Shown here: positions 61,329 through 64,000 of the stretch, piece after piece
Position numbering within the stretch: position 1 is the first letter of the stretch
How the letters are laid out: each line of letters opens with the position of its first letter
NCBI GenBank assembly: GCA_910574455.1
Contig: CAJSYZ010000009.1
Coordinates: 1,054,001-1,118,000, forward strand
From: Trichaptum fuscoviolaceum
Lineage: Eukaryota > Basidiomycota > Agaricomycetes > Hymenochaetales > Trichaptaceae
Reading direction: 5' to 3'
DNA length: 64,000 nucleotides
The notes under the pieces: generated by a model
The model's database searches: none
Told to the model about the DNA's origin: nothing
What the model saw: the letters and a program-made list of their open reading frames with translations, nothing else
Translations under genes and position numbers: made by a program

Positions 61329-64000
61329 ATGCTCACAAGAGCTAACACACCACACATCCTTTCTATCGATCCTGACATCCGTCTCTGGCGAGTCTACAGT
61401 TACATTCACGAACGTCGAACGCGATATCGAGCGCATATCAGCCGTAACAAGACTTGGTACTTCTCTGCTTACTCTCTCATCGCACCTGACGACCCACCGT
61501 TCAACGCACCCACTGTTGTTGTCAAGAGACCAGTCATGGCAACCAACGTCAACAAGAACTTTGACTCTGTCGACAAACTTGCCAATGATGCTGGCAACTA
61601 TCGTATCTGGATCGCCCGCATCAAGGGAGCCATCAAAGCTTCTCGAGGCCGCGCATTGATCACCGCGGCACCTGATGCTGAATCTATGACACTCAATGAT
61701 GAGATTGTCAACGCTATATGCGGCAAGTTACCCAACTCCATCTACACCAAAGTCATGCATTTGGACAATACTCACGAACTCCTTGCTGCACTCGATCGCG
61801 ATTACAACGTTGTGACACACACTGTCGAAGCTGTCACCGAGGCGCAGCTTTACACGCTCAAATGCACCAATGACCGCGACATCAATGGTCATCTGGACAA
61901 GATGCTTGAGGTTCGGGACAAGATTGCCGAGTTCGGACGCCAGATTACCGACGAGACGTTTATCAACGCTATCTCCGCATCGATCCCCGAGGCTTACCGT
62001 GACGTTATCGCTATCACCAAGCAGAGCATCGATCAGTCGAACCAATCGACAGGCACACAGATCAACGCTCTCCGTGCTGCTCTTGCTTTGGTACCAGATT
62101 TCCCCGAAGCGAACCTTCCAGCTTTCGAGCCTCGTTTCCTTACGTCCACCGAAGTCATTAACGCCTTACGCCAGAAGGCCGCCTCAAAAGCCGCCGTCTC
62201 CGGCACGACGCGCAAGCACGATCGCCAGGAGAAGGAGAAGGAGGAACAGGCGAACTGGGTGAAGGGCAAGGGCGGAAAGAAGGACTGGGGCAAGGGTAAA
62301 GGGAAGAAGGGCTGGGGTAAGGGCAAGCGGAACGACGACAGTAAGGGCAAATCCGAGGATCGGAAATGCTATAACTGTCAGGGCTACGGACACTACTCGA
62401 AGCAGTGCCCATCTCCGAAGCGGAAGCAGAAGGACAGCGCCAACGAGGCCAAGGGCGAGGGCAGTAAGCCAGCGGAGAAGGCCCAGACGGCCAAGATCGA
62501 GGAAGTCGTTGCAACGGCTATGCCCGCCGATGCATGGATGGCGACTACCCCTGAGACCGTATTTGCTATTGACGTCTTTGACACAGGCGCCACCATTCAC
62601 GTCACTCCGGATCAGAACCGTCTTTACAACGTAAAGAAGACGGAGCCATTTGCTATTCGCACCGCTAACGGTAACTACGTGCACACCACCATCAAGGGCG
62701 ATATGGACATTAAGGTCCCACATGGCAACCGGTTCAACACCATTAAGATAAGTGACGTACGCTGCAACCCAAGTTTCACATCTACGCTGATCTCTCCCAA
62801 CAAACTCGATGAGAAACGTTACACTCTCCTATTCGAGGATGGGAAGCTCTTCATTCGTGATCCGAAGAAGAAGCTCATCGGGATCATTGCCAAGCGCAAT
62901 GGTGTCTACGCGGCAAACTGGGCGAACATGGCGACTACCGACGATGCCAACACGTGGCCGATGCTATCTCTTTACGACTTGCATGTGCGTCTTGGGCATG
63001 TTAATTACGCCTATATCAAGAAGATGGCCAGCTCTGGTAAGCTGAAAGGATTACGTCTTGATCCTAACCATCAGGAGGAGCGGAGCTGTGTTACATGCGC
63101 CGTCTCCAAGATCCGTCGCACCGTCATCCCGCCCCAGCGGACGAGCCCTACCGCGCCAAAGTATGGCGATCATGTTCACATGGACATCTGGGGCCCCGCC
63201 AAGGTACAGACACCGTCACACGGGCGGTACGCGCTTACAATTGTCGACGACGCGACTCGATGGTGCCATATGTTTGTTATGCCGAACAAATCAGATGCTT
63301 TATCGCAGTACATCAAATTCCAGACTTGGTTACAGACTCAATACGGTATTACTGTCAAGGTCTTGCAGTCAGACAACGACGGAGCTTTTCTGTCGAAGGA
63401 TTTTGACGAGTACTTGGCGAAGAACGGCACTGATCGGCGACTTACGGTACATGACACACCGGCGCACAACGGAGTTGCGGAACGGGTTCACGGCACGATT
63501 TTCCAGATTGTTCGTACTAACTTGGCTAGTGCTCGCCTACCCGCCAACCTCTGGGGCGAGGCTCTCACGTACGCACTCTACGTCTACAATCGAACCCCGC
63601 ACTCTGGTCTTCAGTTTCGGTCACCATTCGAGGCACGCTATGGCACGCTACCAGACCTTACGTCGATTTATCCGTTTGGTCAACAATGCGTTGTACGTCT
63701 TGAATCTGCCGATAAGTTAACTGAACGTGGTGTACAGTGTCGCTGGCTTGCTCCGGATGAACCTTCTAATGGCTATCGCGTTTATTGGCCATCGCGTAAG
63801 GTGTCAACCGAGCGCAACATTCGGATGATCTTTGGCGTTGAGGAGGAGAATAGTAACGATCCGCCTCAGGACATCGACATCGGTCCAGAACGCAAAGACA
63901 ACACCTCAGATCAGCCAGCCAGTGACACCACCACCAGGCCGAAGCGACCGACCAAAGCACCAGAAAGACTTACGTACATGGCCGAGGAGACTGCCGAGGC
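61329..64000 (+). CDS. Element M Gag-Pol polyprotein, runs off the window
   Basis: A single open frame of 890 codons without a stop up to the right edge. The first in-frame ATG is 61329; a second candidate is 61536. Residues about 70-250 are a copia-type Gag with many charged helices; a Gly/Lys/Trp-rich basic stretch precedes a zinc knuckle CYNCQGYGHYSKQC (347-360). The aspartic protease is FDTGATIH (D418), followed by the GAG-pre-integrase segment (LHVRLGHVN...CVTC). The integrase has D619 (MDIWGP), D682 (SDNDGAF) and E718 (NGVAER), a DD35E spacing. The integrase C-terminal segment follows; RT and RNase H must lie outside. Unlike copia1-4 it has a complete Gag and a leader of only 43 nt. Confidence 0.93.
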   Translation, partial: MLTRANTPHILSIDPDIRLWRVYSYIHERRTRYRAHISRNKTWYFSAYSLIAPDDPPFNAPTVVVKRPVMATNVNKNFDSVDKLANDAGNYRIWIARIKGAIKASRGRALITAAPDAESMTLNDEIVNAICGKLPNSIYTKVMHLDNTHELLAALDRDYNVVTHTVEAVTEAQLYTLKCTNDRDINGHLDKMLEVRDKIAEFGRQITDETFINAISASIPEAYRDVIAITKQSIDQSNQSTGTQINALRAALALVPDFPEANLPAFEPRFLTSTEVINALRQKAASKAAVSGTTRKHDRQEKEKEEQANWVKGKGGKKDWGKGKGKKGWGKGKRNDDSKGKSEDRKCYNCQGYGHYSKQCPSPKRKQKDSANEAKGEGSKPAEKAQTAKIEEVVATAMPADAWMATTPETVFAIDVFDTGATIHVTPDQNRLYNVKKTEPFAIRTANGNYVHTTIKGDMDIKVPHGNRFNTIKISDVRCNPSFTSTLISPNKLDEKRYTLLFEDGKLFIRDPKKKLIGIIAKRNGVYAANWANMATTDDANTWPMLSLYDLHVRLGHVNYAYIKKMASSGKLKGLRLDPNHQEERSCVTCAVSKIRRTVIPPQRTSPTAPKYGDHVHMDIWGPAKVQTPSHGRYALTIVDDATRWCHMFVMPNKSDALSQYIKFQTWLQTQYGITVKVLQSDNDGAFLSKDFDEYLAKNGTDRRLTVHDTPAHNGVAERVHGTIFQIVRTNLASARLPANLWGEALTYALYVYNRTPHSGLQFRSPFEARYGTLPDLTSIYPFGQQCVVRLESADKLTERGVQCRWLAPDEPSNGYRVYWPSRKVSTERNIRMIFGVEEENSNDPPQDIDIGPERKDNTSDQPASDTTTRPKRPTKAPERLTYMAEETAE

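Larger units (their letters stand above)
49345..64000 (+). mobile_element. Element M, Ty1/copia retrotransposon, right part outside window
   Basis: A different copia lineage in plus orientation. The 5' LTR starts TGTTAGAATG at 49345 and, after removing copia3 and copia4 with one duplicate each, consists of 49345-49354, 55164-55257 and 61085-61274, about 294 bp, with TATATAAG at 61163-61170. The LTR ends TA rather than CA. Primer site, a 43 nt leader and a gag-pol ORF follow. The left flank is LINE K, with CCAAG (49340-49344) as the predicted 5 bp target duplicate. Confidence 0.85.

Overview
The window is a eukaryotic, most likely basidiomycete fungal, retrotransposon graveyard with no clearly intact host gene. 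Reasons: near-identical retroelement copies, short 47-88 bp GT...AG intron-like gaps in the only gene remnant, and element families (RNase H-bearing Tad1/I-type LINEs, Ty1/copia elements) typical of fungi. Assignment below kingdom is inference.

Two machineries dominate. (1) A two-ORF LINE of about 6.4 kb: ORF1 has a Pro-rich region, a coiled coil and zinc knuckles; ORF2 has an APE endonuclease, reverse transcriptase and RNase H; a structured 3'UTR and a 21-30 nt poly(A) follow. I see eight copies or parts, named A, B, C, D, E (plus strand) and G, H, L/K (minus strand). D (10272-16671) has both ORFs intact. (2) A Ty1/copia family with 261-262 bp LTRs and 5 bp target duplications: copia1 (27171-32975), copia2 (42933-48735), copia3 (49355-55158), copia4 (55258-61079). 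A second, different copia element, M, starts at 49345 and runs off the right edge with a long open gag-pol frame.

Layout. 1-16671: LINEs A, B, C and D head to tail, poly(A) of one abutting the next. 16672-17929: decayed intron-bearing gene remnant, then a palindrome-rich tract. 17930-21149: LINE E, missing its 3' half. 21150-42072: LINE H on the minus strand, split by a 2,451 bp TG...CA solo-LTR-like element (23159-25609) and by full-length LINE G (25791-37979), itself split by copia1. 42073-48900: LINE L split by copia2. 48901-49344: 3' end of LINE K. 49345-64000: element M, whose 5' LTR is split by copia3 and copia4.

The nesting order is supported by target-site duplications: copia1 inside G inside H; the TG...CA element inside H; copia2 inside L; copia3 and copia4 inside the LTR of M; M inside K. 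The most unusual signal is in the 5' LTR of copia2, whose U5 end is replaced by a stretch matching the anticodon-to-T-arm part of an arginine tRNA, with G at the wobble position where the gene normally carries A, as expected if a mature inosine-34 tRNA was reverse transcribed. All coordinates and alignments were made by eye.
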